64,000 nt of DNA from Caenimonas sedimenti (GCF_007833165.1 NZ_VOBQ01000014.1:124001-188000), one strand, 5' to 3'; positions 29,336-43,317 are shown, counted from the first letter of the stretch. The notes: generated from the sequence alone by a model not told the origin. Translations and numbers: made by a program.

Positions 29336-29383
29336 GGGCGGCTTTTCGAAATCTCCAGGGCCCGAGCTGCGGCGGCAAGAACA

Positions 29384-30725
<1,342 letters not shown>

Positions 30726-30767
30726 CCAACCGGTTCCCCCTGTTTTAACGTCAACCAAAGTCCTTAG

Positions 30768-31040
<273 letters not shown>

Positions 31041-31059
31041 TCCTTGATGAACCGCATTT

Positions 31060-31152
31060 GCCTTCGCGTGGACGCGGCGGAACCGGCTTTGCCGGGCTGC
31101 CTGCGTCGCCCCCTTGAGGGGGAGGCGGCGCAGCCGCAGCGGGGGTGGGGGA
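31060..31152. repeat. GC-rich REP-like sequence between atpE and atpF
   Basis: The spacer contains the palindrome CCCCCTTGAGGGGG flanked by GCGTCG/GGCGGCGC and GCTGC/GCAGC arms, ending in a G-rich tract just before atpF. This looks like the short interspersed hairpins common between Comamonadaceae genes. It would form a strong hairpin in the atp mRNA. No protein-coding content. Confidence 0.65.
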
Positions 31153-31157
31153 ATTAA

Positions 31158-31628
31158 ATGAGCATCACCGGTACCCTCATCGTCCAGATGATCGTGTTCC
31201 TGCTTCTGGTCGGGTTCACGATGAAGTTCGTGTGGCCGCCGATCGCCGCCGCGCTCGACGAGCGCGCCGTGAAGATCAAGGAAGGCCTGGCCGCCGCCGA
31301 CAAGGCGCGTGCCGACCTGGCCGCCGCCGACAAGCGCGTGGAAGAAGAGCTTGGCAAGGCCCGCGCCCAGACGGCGCAGCTGCTCTCCGACGCCGAACGC
31401 CGTTCGCAGGCGATCGTCGAGGAAGCCAAGACCCGGGCCACGGAAGAAGGCGCCAAGATCGTCGCCGCCGCCCGCGCCGAAGCGGAGCAGCAGACCGTGA
31501 AGGCCCGTGAGGCCCTGCGCGAGCAGGTCGCCGCGCTGGCCGTCAAGGGCGCCGAGCAGATCCTGCGCAAGGAAGTGAACGCCGGCGTCCACGCCGAGCT
31601 GTTGAACCGCCTGAAGACGGAACTCTGA
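31158..31628 (+). CDS. atpF: ATP synthase F0 subunit b
   Basis: 156 residues. One N-terminal membrane helix ([20 protein letters not shown]) and a long charged, Ala/Glu-rich coiled coil to the end ([20 protein letters not shown]). Dimerises as the peripheral stalk linking subunit a to F1. Its start is preceded by GGGGGTGGGGGAATTA from the repeat, an unusual ribosome-binding context. Confidence 0.97.
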   Translation: MSITGTLIVQMIVFLLLVGFTMKFVWPPIAAALDERAVKIKEGLAAADKARADLAAADKRVEEELGKARAQTAQLLSDAERRSQAIVEEAKTRATEEGAKIVAAARAEAEQQTVKAREALREQVAALAVKGAEQILRKEVNAGVHAELLNRLKTEL

Positions 31629-31630
31629 GC

Positions 31631-32161
31631 ATGGCCGAACTCGCCACCATCGCCCGCCCGTACGCCGAAGCGCTGTTCCAGTCGGCGAAAGCCGACGTGG
31701 CCGGCACTTCGCAGTGGCTCGACGCGCTCGCCGCGGTGGCGGGCAACGCCCAGCTGCTGCAGTACGCCGGCAACCCCAAGGTCACCGACCAGCAGGTCTT
31801 CGACCTGGTGGCCGACGTGGCCAAGGTGCAGTTGCCGGAAGCGGGCAAGAATTTCCTGCGCACCGTCATCGAGAACGGCCGCCTGGCCGCGCTGCCCGAA
31901 GCGGCGCTCCAGTTCCGCGCCATGAAGAACGCGCAGGGCGGCTCCTCGGATGCCATTGTCTACAGCGCTTTCCCCATCGCGGCCTCCGCCCTGGGCGAAG
32001 TCGGCGTGGCGCTGGAAAAGCGGTTCGGCCGCAAGCTCAACGTGACCGTGCAGGAAGATCCTTCCCTCATCGGCGGAATCCGCGTGGTGGTCGGCGACGA
32101 GGTGCTCGACACCTCCGTCAAGGCCCGCCTGGAACAAATGAAAGTTGCGCTGACGGCTTGA
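31631..32161 (+). CDS. atpH: ATP synthase F1 subunit delta
   Basis: 176 residues, starting [19 protein letters not shown], the usual opening. The helical N-terminal domain is followed by a beta C-terminal part with [20 protein letters not shown]. It joins F1 alpha to the b stalk. Two bases separate it from atpF. Confidence 0.97.
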   Translation: MAELATIARPYAEALFQSAKADVAGTSQWLDALAAVAGNAQLLQYAGNPKVTDQQVFDLVADVAKVQLPEAGKNFLRTVIENGRLAALPEAALQFRAMKNAQGGSSDAIVYSAFPIAASALGEVGVALEKRFGRKLNVTVQEDPSLIGGIRVVVGDEVLDTSVKARLEQMKVALTA

Positions 32162-32198
32162 AGCCGCCTCAGCCCACACCAAGTACGAAGGAAGAGTC

Positions 32199-33752
<1,554 letters not shown>

Positions 33753-33782
33753 GGCGCCGGCCCCACCACACAAGGAACGGCA

Positions 33783-34661
33783 ATGGCAGCAGGCAAGGAA
33801 ATCCGCGGCAAGATCAAATCGGTGGAAAACACCAAGAAGATCACCAAGGCCATGGAAATGGTCGCCGCCTCCAAGATGCGCAAGGCGCAGGAACGCATGC
33901 GTTCGGCCCGGCCCTACGCCGAGAAGGTGCGCAACATCGCCGCCAACCTCGGCAAGGCCAACCCCGAGTACACGCACGCGTTCATGAAGACGAACGACGC
34001 CAAGGCGGTCGGGATCATCGTGGTCTCCACCGACAAGGGCCTCTGCGGCGGCTTGAACACCAACGTGCTGCGCGCGGTCACGCAGAAGCTGCGCGACCTG
34101 CAGGGCGATGGCCAGCAGGTGCAGACGGTCGCCATCGGCAACAAGGGCCTGGGCTTCCTGAACCGCATCGGCGCGCAGGTGGTGTCGCATGTCACCCAGC
34201 TGGGCGACACGCCGCACCTCGACCGCCTGATCGGGCCGGTCAAGGTGCTGCTGGACCAATATGCGGCGGGCAAGCTGAACGCCGTGTACATCGGCTACAC
34301 GAAGTTCATCAACACCATGCGCCAGGAGCCGGTGCTCGAGCAGCTGCTGCCCCTGTCGGCCGCCAAGATGGAAGCCGAATCGAAGGCGGCCGGTGGCGAG
34401 CCGGGCTGGGACTACATCTACGAGCCGGACGCGCAAAGCGTCATCGACGACCTGCTGCTGCGTTACGTCGAGGCGCTGATCTACCAGGCGGTGGCCGAGA
34501 ACATGGCTTCCGAACAGTCCGCCCGCATGGTGGCCATGAAGGCCGCCACCGACAACGCCGGCAGCCTGATCGGCGAACTCAAGCTGGTCTACAACAAGAC
34601 GCGCCAGGCCGCGATCACGAAAGAGCTTTCGGAGATCGTGTCTGGGGCGGCCGCGGTCTGA
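33783..34661 (+). CDS. atpG: ATP synthase F1 subunit gamma
   Basis: 292 residues. N-terminal [20 protein letters not shown] and the C-terminal [19 protein letters not shown] are the two long helices that form the rotor coiled coil; [11 protein letters not shown] is the conserved central motif. Rotates within the alpha/beta ring. Confidence 0.98.
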   Translation: MAAGKEIRGKIKSVENTKKITKAMEMVAASKMRKAQERMRSARPYAEKVRNIAANLGKANPEYTHAFMKTNDAKAVGIIVVSTDKGLCGGLNTNVLRAVTQKLRDLQGDGQQVQTVAIGNKGLGFLNRIGAQVVSHVTQLGDTPHLDRLIGPVKVLLDQYAAGKLNAVYIGYTKFINTMRQEPVLEQLLPLSAAKMEAESKAAGGEPGWDYIYEPDAQSVIDDLLLRYVEALIYQAVAENMASEQSARMVAMKAATDNAGSLIGELKLVYNKTRQAAITKELSEIVSGAAAV

Positions 34662-34670
34662 CCGCACTGA

Positions 34671-36104
<1,434 letters not shown>

Positions 36105-36106
36105 CC

Positions 36107-36535
36107 ATGGTGGATACCACCCACACCATCCACGTCGACGTCGTCTCCGCCGAAGAGAGCATCTTCTCCGGCGAGGCGAAGTTCGTCGCGCTGCCGGGTG
36201 AAGCCGGCGAACTCGGGATCTACCCGCGCCACACGCCGCTGATCACGCGCGTGAAGCCCGGTTCGGTGCGCATCGAGAAGGTCGACGGCACCGAGGAGTT
36301 CGTGTTCGTCGCCGGCGGCATCCTGGAAGTCCAGCCGAACCGCGTCACCGTCCTGTCCGACACCGCCATCCGCGGCAAGGACCTCGACGAGGAAAAGGCC
36401 AACGAAGCCAAGCGAGCGGCCGAAGAGGCGCTGAAGAACGCGAAGAGCGAGATCGACATCGCCAAGGCCACGTCCGAGCTCGCCGTCATGGCGGCGCAGC
36501 TGGCGGCCTTGCGGAAGTTCCGGCAGAAAAGATGA
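36107..36535 (+). CDS. atpC: ATP synthase F1 subunit epsilon
   Basis: 142 residues from the ATG at 36107, two bases after the atpD stop; an in-frame extension upstream lies in atpD. Beta-sandwich N-domain ([20 protein letters not shown]) and helical C-terminal hairpin ([20 protein letters not shown]). It couples rotor to c-ring and inhibits hydrolysis. Last gene of the atp operon. Confidence 0.96.
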   Translation: MVDTTHTIHVDVVSAEESIFSGEAKFVALPGEAGELGIYPRHTPLITRVKPGSVRIEKVDGTEEFVFVAGGILEVQPNRVTVLSDTAIRGKDLDEEKANEAKRAAEEALKNAKSEIDIAKATSELAVMAAQLAALRKFRQKR

Positions 36536-36543
36536 CAGTGACA

Positions 36544-36587
36544 TTGGGGACAGACCAGGGTAGCGAAGCGATCTGCTCTGTCCCCAA
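36544..36587. repeat. Inverted repeat with TTGGGGACAGA arms
   Basis: TTGGGGACAGA (36544-36554) and TCTGTCCCCAA (36577-36587) are perfect inverted arms around a 22-base spacer, just after atpC. A second, slightly degenerate copy lies at 63512-63560. The motif class is common in proteobacterial intergenic regions. Confidence 0.8.
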
Positions 36588-36660
36588 CTGACTAGAACCG
36601 ACCGATCAAGAAGAAGTAAGCGTGACTTGAAATAAGCGTCAAAAGAACCGACGCGCTCTG

Positions 36661-36690
36661 GCCCTCGTCGCAAGACGAGGGCTTTTTTCT
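36661..36690 (+). terminator. Intrinsic terminator of the atp operon
   Basis: GCCCTCGTC (36661-36669), loop GCAA, GACGAGGGC (36674-36682), then TTTTTTCTTT. A strong rho-independent terminator between atpC and the convergent dehydratase gene. Confidence 0.92.
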
Positions 36691-37581
36691 TTACTGGGGT
36701 TTCGCCAGGGAATGCATCAGAGGCGGCACTTCGGCCGCCAGTTCGCGCGCCAGGAATCCCAGTCCACCGTGACGCTGTTCAAGCAACTCGCCCGCGCGCG
36801 CATGCAAGGCGACACCCCACGCGGCGGCCTGCTCGGGCGTCGCTCCGCGTGCGACCAGCCCCACCACCAAGCCGGCCAGCACGTCGCCCGAGCCCGATGT
36901 GCCGAGCCCCGGGCACCGCGACGAATGCCGCCAGACTTTCCCTGTGGCGCTGGCGATGCAGGTGTCCGCGCCCTTCAGTGCAACCGCCGCATTCCACCGT
37001 GACGCGAAGCGCGCGACGCACGCTTCAGGCGCGGCCAGGATCGCCTCCTTGGATTCACCGGTGAGGTGCGCCATCTCGCCCGCATGCGGAGTCAGCACGG
37101 CGGCCTGCCGCAACGGGGCCAGCCCCAGCACGCAATCCATGGCCAGCGCATCCAGCACGACGACGCCCTGCATGAGCCGGGGCAGCAGCCCCGCCAGGAA
37201 AGCCACGGTGGCCTCGCCTCCCGTCATGCCGGGACCGAGCAGCGCGGCAGCCGCGCCCTCCGCCACTTCCTCCAGCAGGATCAGGCCCTCGACGCGCAGT
37301 TCGCCCTTCTCCGACTCCGGCAACGCAATCACGCGTGCTTCCGGCATGGCGATGGCGACGGTCTGAGCGGCCGACTGCGGCGTCGCCACCACCAGCTTGC
37401 CGGCGCCCGCGCGCAAGGCCGCAGTGGCGGCGAGCCAGGCCGCGCCGGGCATCTCGCGGCTGCCGGCCACCACCAGCACGCGGCCGCGGCTTTCCTTGTC
37501 CCCCTCGGCATCGACCGTGGGCAGCGGCCAGCGCCGCAGCAGCGCATCGTCGATGGCGGTGATGCCGGCCGGCGCCGTCAT
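36691..37581 (-). CDS. nnrD: ADP-dependent NAD(P)H-hydrate dehydratase
   Basis: 296 residues from the ATG at 37581, overlapping the preceding stop by ATGA. Ribokinase-like YjeF C-terminal domain: SRGRVLVVAGSREMPGAAWL, LTPHAGEMAHLTG, and the nucleotide-site motif GLGTSGSGDVLAGLV. It repairs hydrated NADH/NADPH. The epimerase half (NnrE/YjeF-N), fused in many bacteria, is absent here. Confidence 0.93.
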   Translation of the reverse strand: MTAPAGITAIDDALLRRWPLPTVDAEGDKESRGRVLVVAGSREMPGAAWLAATAALRAGAGKLVVATPQSAAQTVAIAMPEARVIALPESEKGELRVEGLILLEEVAEGAAAALLGPGMTGGEATVAFLAGLLPRLMQGVVVLDALAMDCVLGLAPLRQAAVLTPHAGEMAHLTGESKEAILAAPEACVARFASRWNAAVALKGADTCIASATGKVWRHSSRCPGLGTSGSGDVLAGLVVGLVARGATPEQAAAWGVALHARAGELLEQRHGGLGFLARELAAEVPPLMHSLAKPQ

Positions 37582-38339
37582 GGCTTGGGCGCCGCCTGCG
37601 CGTCGGGCGCCACCGTCACCGGGGCACCGGCCTCGACGAGCGGGGCGATGAAGTTGACGCGGTCCGGCGCCAGCTGGTGGCCATCGGACGCCAGCCGGTA
37701 GGACGTGATCGAGCAATTGGGCACGTCGCCCAGCTTGTCGATCGCCAGGATCTGCTGTTCGTCGAGGTTCTCGACCAGATAGCGCATGCAATTCACGATG
37801 ACCTGGTGCGCCACCACGAGCACGCGTTCGCCACCGTGCTCGCGCGTCATCATCTCGGTCAGGCTGCGCAGCCGCAGGATCACGTCGCACCAGCTCTCGC
37901 CGCCCGGCGGGCGGAAATAGAACTTGCCCACGTGGTGGCGCTGGGCATCGAGCTCTGGAAATTTCTGCACGATGCCGTGCCGCGTGAGGCGGTCCAGCAC
38001 GCCGAACTCCTTCTCGCGCAGCCGCTCGTCCACGCGCAACCTCACGTCCGTGCCTTCACGCAGCCCGGCCTGCTCGAGGATCAGGCGTGCGGTTTCCCGG
38101 GCCCGTACGTAGGGCGAGCACAGCACCACCTGCGGCCGCTCCGGCGCGGGCAGGTCGCGAAACCAGCGGCCGAGCGCGATGGATTGCTCGATGCCGAGGT
38201 CCGACAGGGGCGTGTCGATGTCGCGGAATTCGATGTCGATCAGCGCCAGGCCCGCGGCCTCGGCCGCATCGCGCGCGACGTTCCCCGCGCTCTGACCATG
38301 GCGCGCGATCCACAGTGTCTGGGGCCAGCCTTCCTTCAC
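37578..38339 (-). CDS. Histidine phosphatase family protein (phosphoglycerate mutase-like)
   Basis: About 253 residues from a GTG at 38339 (VKEGWPQTLWIARHG). RHG motif in IARHGQSAGN near residue 12, acid/base region at LREKEFGVLDRL, and the second histidine in VLVVAHQVIVN. Members dephosphorylate small phosphoesters or proteins. A GTG at 38363 is an alternative start. The stop overlaps the nnrD start, so the two are translationally coupled. Confidence 0.88.
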   Translation of the reverse strand: MKEGWPQTLWIARHGQSAGNVARDAAEAAGLALIDIEFRDIDTPLSDLGIEQSIALGRWFRDLPAPERPQVVLCSPYVRARETARLILEQAGLREGTDVRLRVDERLREKEFGVLDRLTRHGIVQKFPELDAQRHHVGKFYFRPPGGESWCDVILRLRSLTEMMTREHGGERVLVVAHQVIVNCMRYLVENLDEQQILAIDKLGDVPNCSITSYRLASDGHQLAPDRVNFIAPLVEAGAPVTVAPDAQAAPKP

Positions 38340-38431
38340 CCGCCGAGTGTCGGCGGCCGCCACGGCCGCGCTTGTCGAAGGAACTCGGGAGAGCCTGTAG
38401 GAGCGGGGAGACGGCGCGGCCCGCGCGGGTC

Positions 38432-38941
38432 TCAGCCCAGCACCGGCTCGTCCGGCAGCTCGTTGGCGTTCGGCGCGTCGCCCGCCACCGGGAAGTGCTG
38501 GACCAGCAGCGCGGACACTTCCTCCAGCGCCTGCGTGAGACCGTCCTCGAAGCGTCCCTCGTGGAAGGCGGTGCCCATGCGCTGCACGATCGCCTGCCAC
38601 TCCTCCGGGCGCACGTGCCGGTTCAACCCGCGATCCGCCACGATCTCGATCGCGTGTTCCGCCAGCAGCAGGTAGATCAGGACGCCGTTGTTGTGTTCGG
38701 TGTCCCAGACCCGCAGCTTGCCGAACAGCGTGAGCGCCCGTTCGCGCGGCCTCGCATTGCGCCACACGTAGCTGGTGGGCAGCCCCGCTTCCACGTAGAT
38801 GCGCACCTCGCCGCTGTGGCGGCGCTCGCTCGCGGCGACGCGGCGCGTGAGGCGTTCAACCATGTCGCGCGGGATGGCGCGGCGCGTGTCCGTGTCATCG
38901 AGCCAGCGGTGCTTGAACAGGCGCCTGATCTTGTCCAGCAT
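38432..38941 (-). CDS. TPM-domain protein (soluble)
   Basis: 169 residues. Most of the chain is a TPM (DUF477) domain: SGEVRIYVEAGLPTSYVWR, TEHNNGVLIYLLLAEHAIEI, DRGLNRHV. No signal peptide or membrane segment, so it is cytoplasmic, unlike its neighbour. The ATG at 38941 overlaps the stop of the upstream TPM gene (TGATG); a GTG one codon earlier is also possible. Usually found beside a second TPM protein and LemA; role unknown, possibly envelope or photosystem-type repair in distant relatives. Confidence 0.85.
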   Translation of the reverse strand: MLDKIRRLFKHRWLDDTDTRRAIPRDMVERLTRRVAASERRHSGEVRIYVEAGLPTSYVWRNARPRERALTLFGKLRVWDTEHNNGVLIYLLLAEHAIEIVADRGLNRHVRPEEWQAIVQRMGTAFHEGRFEDGLTQALEEVSALLVQHFPVAGDAPNANELPDEPVLG

Positions 38942-39843
38942 CACCAGTCCCCCGAGGCGCCGCCGCCACCGAAATCACCACCGCCGCCGGAGCTGAAGCT
39001 GTCGCTTCCGCCCGAGCTCCAGCTGCCGCCGCTGCTGCTGCCGGACCCCCAGCTCCAGTCCGAACTGCGGCCGGAACCCCTGCGCCGCGCGTAGGCCGGC
39101 GCCTTCATGCCGAGCATGAGGGCGAACAGCATGGAAACCATCCCGGCGACCGCCCCAATGAGAAGGCTGGACGTGATCCAACTCGCGATGGCGCCGAAGG
39201 CCCCGCCGGTGAACACCGAGCCCATCTTGTTGCCGAACATCGTGCGCAGCACGGTGGCGCCAATGGGCACGCCGACGAAGAGGAAGATGCCGAAGTCGGC
39301 CCAGTCGAACCCGCCCGCGCCCCCGCCGCTGTTGGCGCTGCCTTGGGTCGGTGCGGGCAGCGCCTCGCCAGTGACGCGCGCAATCAGCTGGTCGGCCGCG
39401 GCCTGCAGGCCGCCGGCGAAGTCGCCCTGCTTGAAGCGCGGCGTGATCGCCCCGTCGATCACCTGCTTCGCCGCCAGGTCCGGCACCGCGCCTTCGAGCG
39501 TCTTCGCCACCTCGATGCGGACCTTGCGGTCGTTCTTGGCGACGATGAGCAGGATGCCGTCACCGACGTCCTTGCGGCCGATCTTCCAGGCGTTGCCGAC
39601 GCGGTTGGCGTAGCTGGCGATGTCTTCGGGCTGCGTGGTCGGCACCATCAGGATGACCAGCTGCGAACCCTTCTTCGCTTCGAAGGCGGCCAGCTTGTCT
39701 TCCAGGCCCTTGCGCTGGATGTCGTCCAGCGTGCCGGTCTGATCGATCACCCGCGCGGTGAGGGCGGGTACCGGCAGGACCCCCTGGGCGCAGGCGCCCA
39801 GCCACGCCAACGCGGCCAGCAGGAAGACGAGGATCGCCTTCAA
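38941..39843 (-). CDS. TPM-domain membrane protein (YgcG family)
   Basis: 300 residues. The N-terminal signal MKAILVFLLAALAWLGACAQ ends with a lipobox-like LGAC (Cys18). The TPM domain is at about 30-155 (QTGTLDDIQRKGLEDKLAAF, GDGILLIVAKNDRKVRIEV), then two membrane segments, and a C-terminal tail of about 50 residues made almost only of Ser, Gly and Trp (GSGSSSGGSWSSGGSDSFSS). The layout is that of YgcG-type proteins, which sit next to lemA. Role unknown. Confidence 0.9.
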   Translation of the reverse strand: MKAILVFLLAALAWLGACAQGVLPVPALTARVIDQTGTLDDIQRKGLEDKLAAFEAKKGSQLVILMVPTTQPEDIASYANRVGNAWKIGRKDVGDGILLIVAKNDRKVRIEVAKTLEGAVPDLAAKQVIDGAITPRFKQGDFAGGLQAAADQLIARVTGEALPAPTQGSANSGGGAGGFDWADFGIFLFVGVPIGATVLRTMFGNKMGSVFTGGAFGAIASWITSSLLIGAVAGMVSMLFALMLGMKAPAYARRRGSGRSSDWSWGSGSSSGGSWSSGGSDSFSSGGGGDFGGGGASGDW

Positions 39844-39856
39844 GCGCTTGCGTCCG

Positions 39857-40483
39857 CTAGCGGGTCGTCGTGGTGGCCGGCGCCGAAGGCGTCGTGCCGA
39901 ACTCCACCTTCGGCGGGGCGGAGATCTGCGCTTCGTTCTGCACCGTGAAGACGGGCTTCGGGTCGTAATTGAAGACCATCGCCGTCAGGTTGCTCGGAAA
40001 GCTGCGCGCGAGGACGTTGTACTCCTGCACCGCCTGGATGTAGCGGTTGCGGGCCACGGTGATCCGGTTTTCCGTGCCTTCGAGTTGCACCCGCAAGTCG
40101 CGAAATCCCTGATTGGCCTTCAGGTCCGGATAGCGCTCGCTCACCACCAGCAGCCGCGAGAGCGCGCTGGACAGCTCCCCCTGCGCCTGCTGGAATTTCT
40201 GGAAGGCTTCCGGATTGTTCAAGGTCTCGGGCGTCACCTGCACCGACGTCGCCCTGGCCCGCGCCTCGACCACCTTGGTGAGCGTCTCCTGCTCGAAGTT
40301 GGCTTCGCCCTTGACCGTGGCGACGATGTTGGGGATCAGATCGGCCCGCCGCTGGTACTGGTTGAGGACTTCGCTCCACGCCGACTTGGACTGCTCGTCC
40401 AGGCGCTGGAAATCGTTGTAGCCGCAGCCGCTCAGGGCGAGCGCGGCGAACAGTGCGGCGAGGGCGGAGAACCATCTTTTCAT
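39857..40483 (-). CDS. lemA: LemA family lipoprotein
   Basis: 208 residues from the ATG at 40483 (MKRWFSALAALF); upstream in-frame sequence is not conserved. Lipobox LSGC with Cys20. The helical LemA core YNDFQRLDEQSKSAWSEVLN and NQYQRRADLIPNIVATVKG is typical. A periplasmic helical bundle on a membrane anchor, of unknown role, found with TPM proteins. Its start lies only 43 bases from the divergent start codon that is split by the intron. Confidence 0.93.
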   Translation of the reverse strand: MKRWFSALAALFAALALSGCGYNDFQRLDEQSKSAWSEVLNQYQRRADLIPNIVATVKGEANFEQETLTKVVEARARATSVQVTPETLNNPEAFQKFQQAQGELSSALSRLLVVSERYPDLKANQGFRDLRVQLEGTENRITVARNRYIQAVQEYNVLARSFPSNLTAMVFNYDPKPVFTVQNEAQISAPPKVEFGTTPSAPATTTTR

Positions 40484-40526
40484 CGTGCAGTCCTTCGAAA
40501 GTGGCGGCAACGGTAGCATAGATGGG

Positions 40527-40529
40527 ATG
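40527..40529 (+). other. Isolated start codon (exon 1) of the Rossmann-fold gene
   Basis: ATG at 40527-40529 abuts the intron 5' end. Joining it to 43318 gives ATG GGG GAC CCA CTT, in frame with the downstream protein (MGDPLQVLHAAS...). It is the only part of the coding sequence upstream of the intron. Confidence 0.6.
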
Positions 40530-41468
40530 GTGCGACTCGAAGTCGCTTCCTAGCTGGTCAAGTGCCAGCCTTCAACAGAGCGTTTCTCCTCGGAGAGACG
40601 ACGATTTCCTCCCAGGAAATCAGATCAGATGGCCGGTGGAAATGCCTCGCATTTTGCCGGTCTGAGAGGCCCTCCCCGGGTGCTCTCGCAACAAAATTCG
40701 GCCCCACGGCAGGGATTTTCGTTGCCTGAACGATACAGTTACAAAATAAAGTTGGACTGTATTCGCCGCCTCTCTGGGTGGCCAACGAAGCGGCACCGCT
40801 CAAGGTGTCTTGTTTCCTCACTGAAACCACGCATGGAACTGCGTGACCTCACCCGTAAGTGCGACCTGAGTAATCGGGTGGTGCGAAGCAACGGATAAAC
40901 CTCCTCCGCTCGCAAGAGCAACAGTGTGCCGGCGACGGCGTACGACGCGCTGACCAAGACTGCGCGAGGAGGGTGAGGTAAAGGGTATGGGAAACGCAAG
41001 TGAACGTTCGACCGAACCGTCGTCACTATGAGGCAGCTAACGCTTGGTTTCTGGGTCACCGGAGAGCTGCAGCCAAACGGCAACGTGCCTGGGTCCGTGT
41101 GTCATCCACCACGGATCGTTCCCTATGAGCACGCGGCGGAGAGAACGTCCCTAACCCCGTCGTCTGAGACAGCCATCAGACGGACACCTTGGGAAACGAG
41201 GTAAACCCGATGCACCGCCGCGCCTTCCCGGCGCGGCAACCGAAGCGCGAGCGACGGCCATGGTGTAGCGGGCAGAGGAAGAAGCAAAAAGCGAATGCCG
41301 ATCTGTAATGGGTCGGATAGGGGTTCCAGCTTTGCCCCGGCGTGAAAGCGCGCTGACTTGCTTCAAGTGCGACGGCGTAAGCCGCTGCGAACTTTAACTA
41401 TGACCCTGCGGGTTGATCGACCCGCACGGGTCGATCTTCGTCCTGTGGGGTTCCTCACTGGAGAAGGT

Positions 41469-43178
41469 ATGGAAATTGACGAAGGCGTTCGCGCTTCCGT
41501 CTCTACGCCTCCAGGCGAGCCTAGCGACTGGCACCTCATTGATTGGGGGCTGGTCGCGCAGTTCGTCGGGAAGGCGCAGACGCGCATTGCGCAGGCAGAA
41601 CAGGACAAGGACTACCGCCGGGTCAAACGACTCCAACGTAGCCTTGTCCGCTCATGGCAGGCCAAGGCATTGGCTGTCAGGAGAGTTACCGAGAACCGAG
41701 GGAAGCGGACGAGTGGCGTCGACCGCGAACTCTGGAATACACCAGAAGCCAAATGGAATGCGGTGTGTCGGCTGAATCAATCGGGATACCGGGCGCGGCC
41801 CCTGAAGCGCGTCTACATCCCGAAATCGAATGGGAAGGAGCGTCCTCTGGGCATCCCGACCATGTTCGACCGGGCGATGCAGGCCCTCTACCTGCTCGCG
41901 CTGGAACCGGTGTCTGAGTGCGCCTCCGATCCGAACAGCTACGGCTTTCGGAAAGGTCGATCCACGCATGATGCCCGGCAACAGTTGTTCGTGTGTCTGT
42001 CCAGTGGCGCTTCGGCGCGCTGGATTCTCGACGCGGACATCTCGGGTTTCTTCGACAACATCAATCATGAATGGTTGCTTCGCCACGTTCACCTGAACAA
42101 GCGCGTTCTCCAGCAATGGTTGAAATCAGGCGTCATCGAAAGAGGACAACTGAACCGCACAGAGATGGGAACGCCGCAAGGCGGGATCATCTCGCCGACA
42201 CTGGCGAACATCACGCTCAACGGGCTGGAACACGATCTGGTGCAGCATCTCAATGCGGCACTTGGCGTCAAGAAGGCTCAGAAAGCGAAGGTCAATGTGG
42301 TGCGATACGCGGACGACTTCGTAGTGACCGGCGACTCGAAAGAGTTGTTGGAAACCATCGTGGTCCCATGGATAGTGCAGTTCCTGCGCGAGCGGGGGCT
42401 GGCGCTGTCCACGGAAAAGACCCGCCTCGTGCACATTGATCAAGGCTTCGACTTCCTTGGTTGGAATTTCCGGAAGTACGACGGAAAGATGCTCATCAAG
42501 CCCAGTACGAAAAACGTGAAAGCGTTCTACCGAAAGGTGAGTGACATTGTCGAAGGTTCGCTATCGGTTCCAACGGAACGTCTCATCAGGAAGCTCAATC
42601 CAGTTCTTCGGGGCTGGGCGGAGTACCACAAAGGAGCGGTTGCGAAAGCAGCGTTCTCGCGCCTCGACCAGCTGCTTTACTGGCGGTTGATGCGCTGGGC
42701 GCTGCGAACGCATCCCCGAAAGACCAGTGCGTGGGTGTACGAGAAGTACTGGCAGAAGTTCGGCGACAGCCGTGCATTTGCCACCGCCAGCGCGAATCGG
42801 AAGGGGGAACCAGTGTCGCTGGTCTTGTACCGGCTCGCGGACACGAAAATTGTCCGACACACGAAGATCAAGGGCGACTACAACCCCTTTGACCCCGCGT
42901 GGGAAATCTACGGTGAAGAGCGCCATGTCGCACTGAGGTCGGAAGACATCATGGGCACGCAACGCTCGACACTATGGGTGCAGCAGGGTGGGTATTGCCC
43001 TGTCTGCGAGACGTTACTGGACAGTGCTGCGGAGTCTGACGACCACCATATCGTCTACCGCATGCACGGCGGGAGCAACGCTCTCGCCAATCGCGTGCTC
43101 CTGCACCCGATCTGTCACCGGCGGGTACACGCCCTGGGTTTGGAGGTAACCAAGCCGGTCCCTGCACGAGGGACTTAA
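41469..43178 (+). CDS. ltrA: Group II intron reverse transcriptase/maturase with HNH endonuclease
   Basis: 569 residues from the ATG at 41469, preceded by GGAGAAGG; starts at 41400 (ATG) or 41358 (TTG) are possible. N-terminal RT-0 region with KALAVRRVTENRGKRTSGVD, then RT blocks IPKSNGKERPLGIPTMFDRA, FGFRKGRS-type YGFRKGRSTHDA, catalytic YADD at 280-283, maturase (X) domain with LNPVLRGWAEYHKGAV, and a C-terminal HNH nuclease with CPVC, DDHHI and HPICHRRVH. It assists splicing and target-primed reverse transcription. All catalytic motifs are present. Confidence 0.96.
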   Translation: MEIDEGVRASVSTPPGEPSDWHLIDWGLVAQFVGKAQTRIAQAEQDKDYRRVKRLQRSLVRSWQAKALAVRRVTENRGKRTSGVDRELWNTPEAKWNAVCRLNQSGYRARPLKRVYIPKSNGKERPLGIPTMFDRAMQALYLLALEPVSECASDPNSYGFRKGRSTHDARQQLFVCLSSGASARWILDADISGFFDNINHEWLLRHVHLNKRVLQQWLKSGVIERGQLNRTEMGTPQGGIISPTLANITLNGLEHDLVQHLNAALGVKKAQKAKVNVVRYADDFVVTGDSKELLETIVVPWIVQFLRERGLALSTEKTRLVHIDQGFDFLGWNFRKYDGKMLIKPSTKNVKAFYRKVSDIVEGSLSVPTERLIRKLNPVLRGWAEYHKGAVAKAAFSRLDQLLYWRLMRWALRTHPRKTSAWVYEKYWQKFGDSRAFATASANRKGEPVSLVLYRLADTKIVRHTKIKGDYNPFDPAWEIYGEERHVALRSEDIMGTQRSTLWVQQGGYCPVCETLLDSAAESDDHHIVYRMHGGSNALANRVLLHPICHRRVHALGLEVTKPVPARGT

Positions 43179-43239
43179 ATCTGGAACGTAGACTGTGGCC
43201 ATGCAGCCCATACAGTTTGCGTCTCCGGTGGTCGTGCTA

Positions 43240-43273
43240 GAGCCGTATGCGTTGAAAGGCGCACGTACGGTTC
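43240..43273 (+). ncRNA. Group II intron domain V
   Basis: 34 bases: GAGCCGTATGCG, a GTTGAAAGG inner part with the GAAA tetraloop-like turn, and CGCACGTACGGTTC. It is the catalytic core hairpin, with the conserved AGC-like triad region near the 5' arm. It marks the 3' part of the intron. Confidence 0.9.
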
Positions 43274-43317
43274 GTTGGGGGGGATGGTGCTGCGAAGCAT
43301 CATCCCTACCCTCCCAT

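Larger units (their letters stand above)
40530..43317 (+). mobile_element. Group II intron (ribozyme with encoded reverse transcriptase)
   Basis: 2788 bases. The 5' end GTGCGAC matches the GUGYG consensus; the 3' end runs through a canonical domain V (43240-43273) and a domain VI hairpin (GGGATGGTGCTGC / GCATCATCCC) to ...CTACCCTCCCAT, ending in AT as group II introns do. Domain I-III occupy about 40530-41350 with no other gene, and the multi-domain protein fills domain IV. Both ends and the protein look intact, so splicing and mobility are plausible. It splits the downstream gene directly after its start codon. Confidence 0.9.

Noticed and set aside
40530..41357. Protein-coding gene in the 0.8-kb stretch after lemA
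   Set aside because: The stretch is the structured 5' part of the group II intron; short open frames there have no support.
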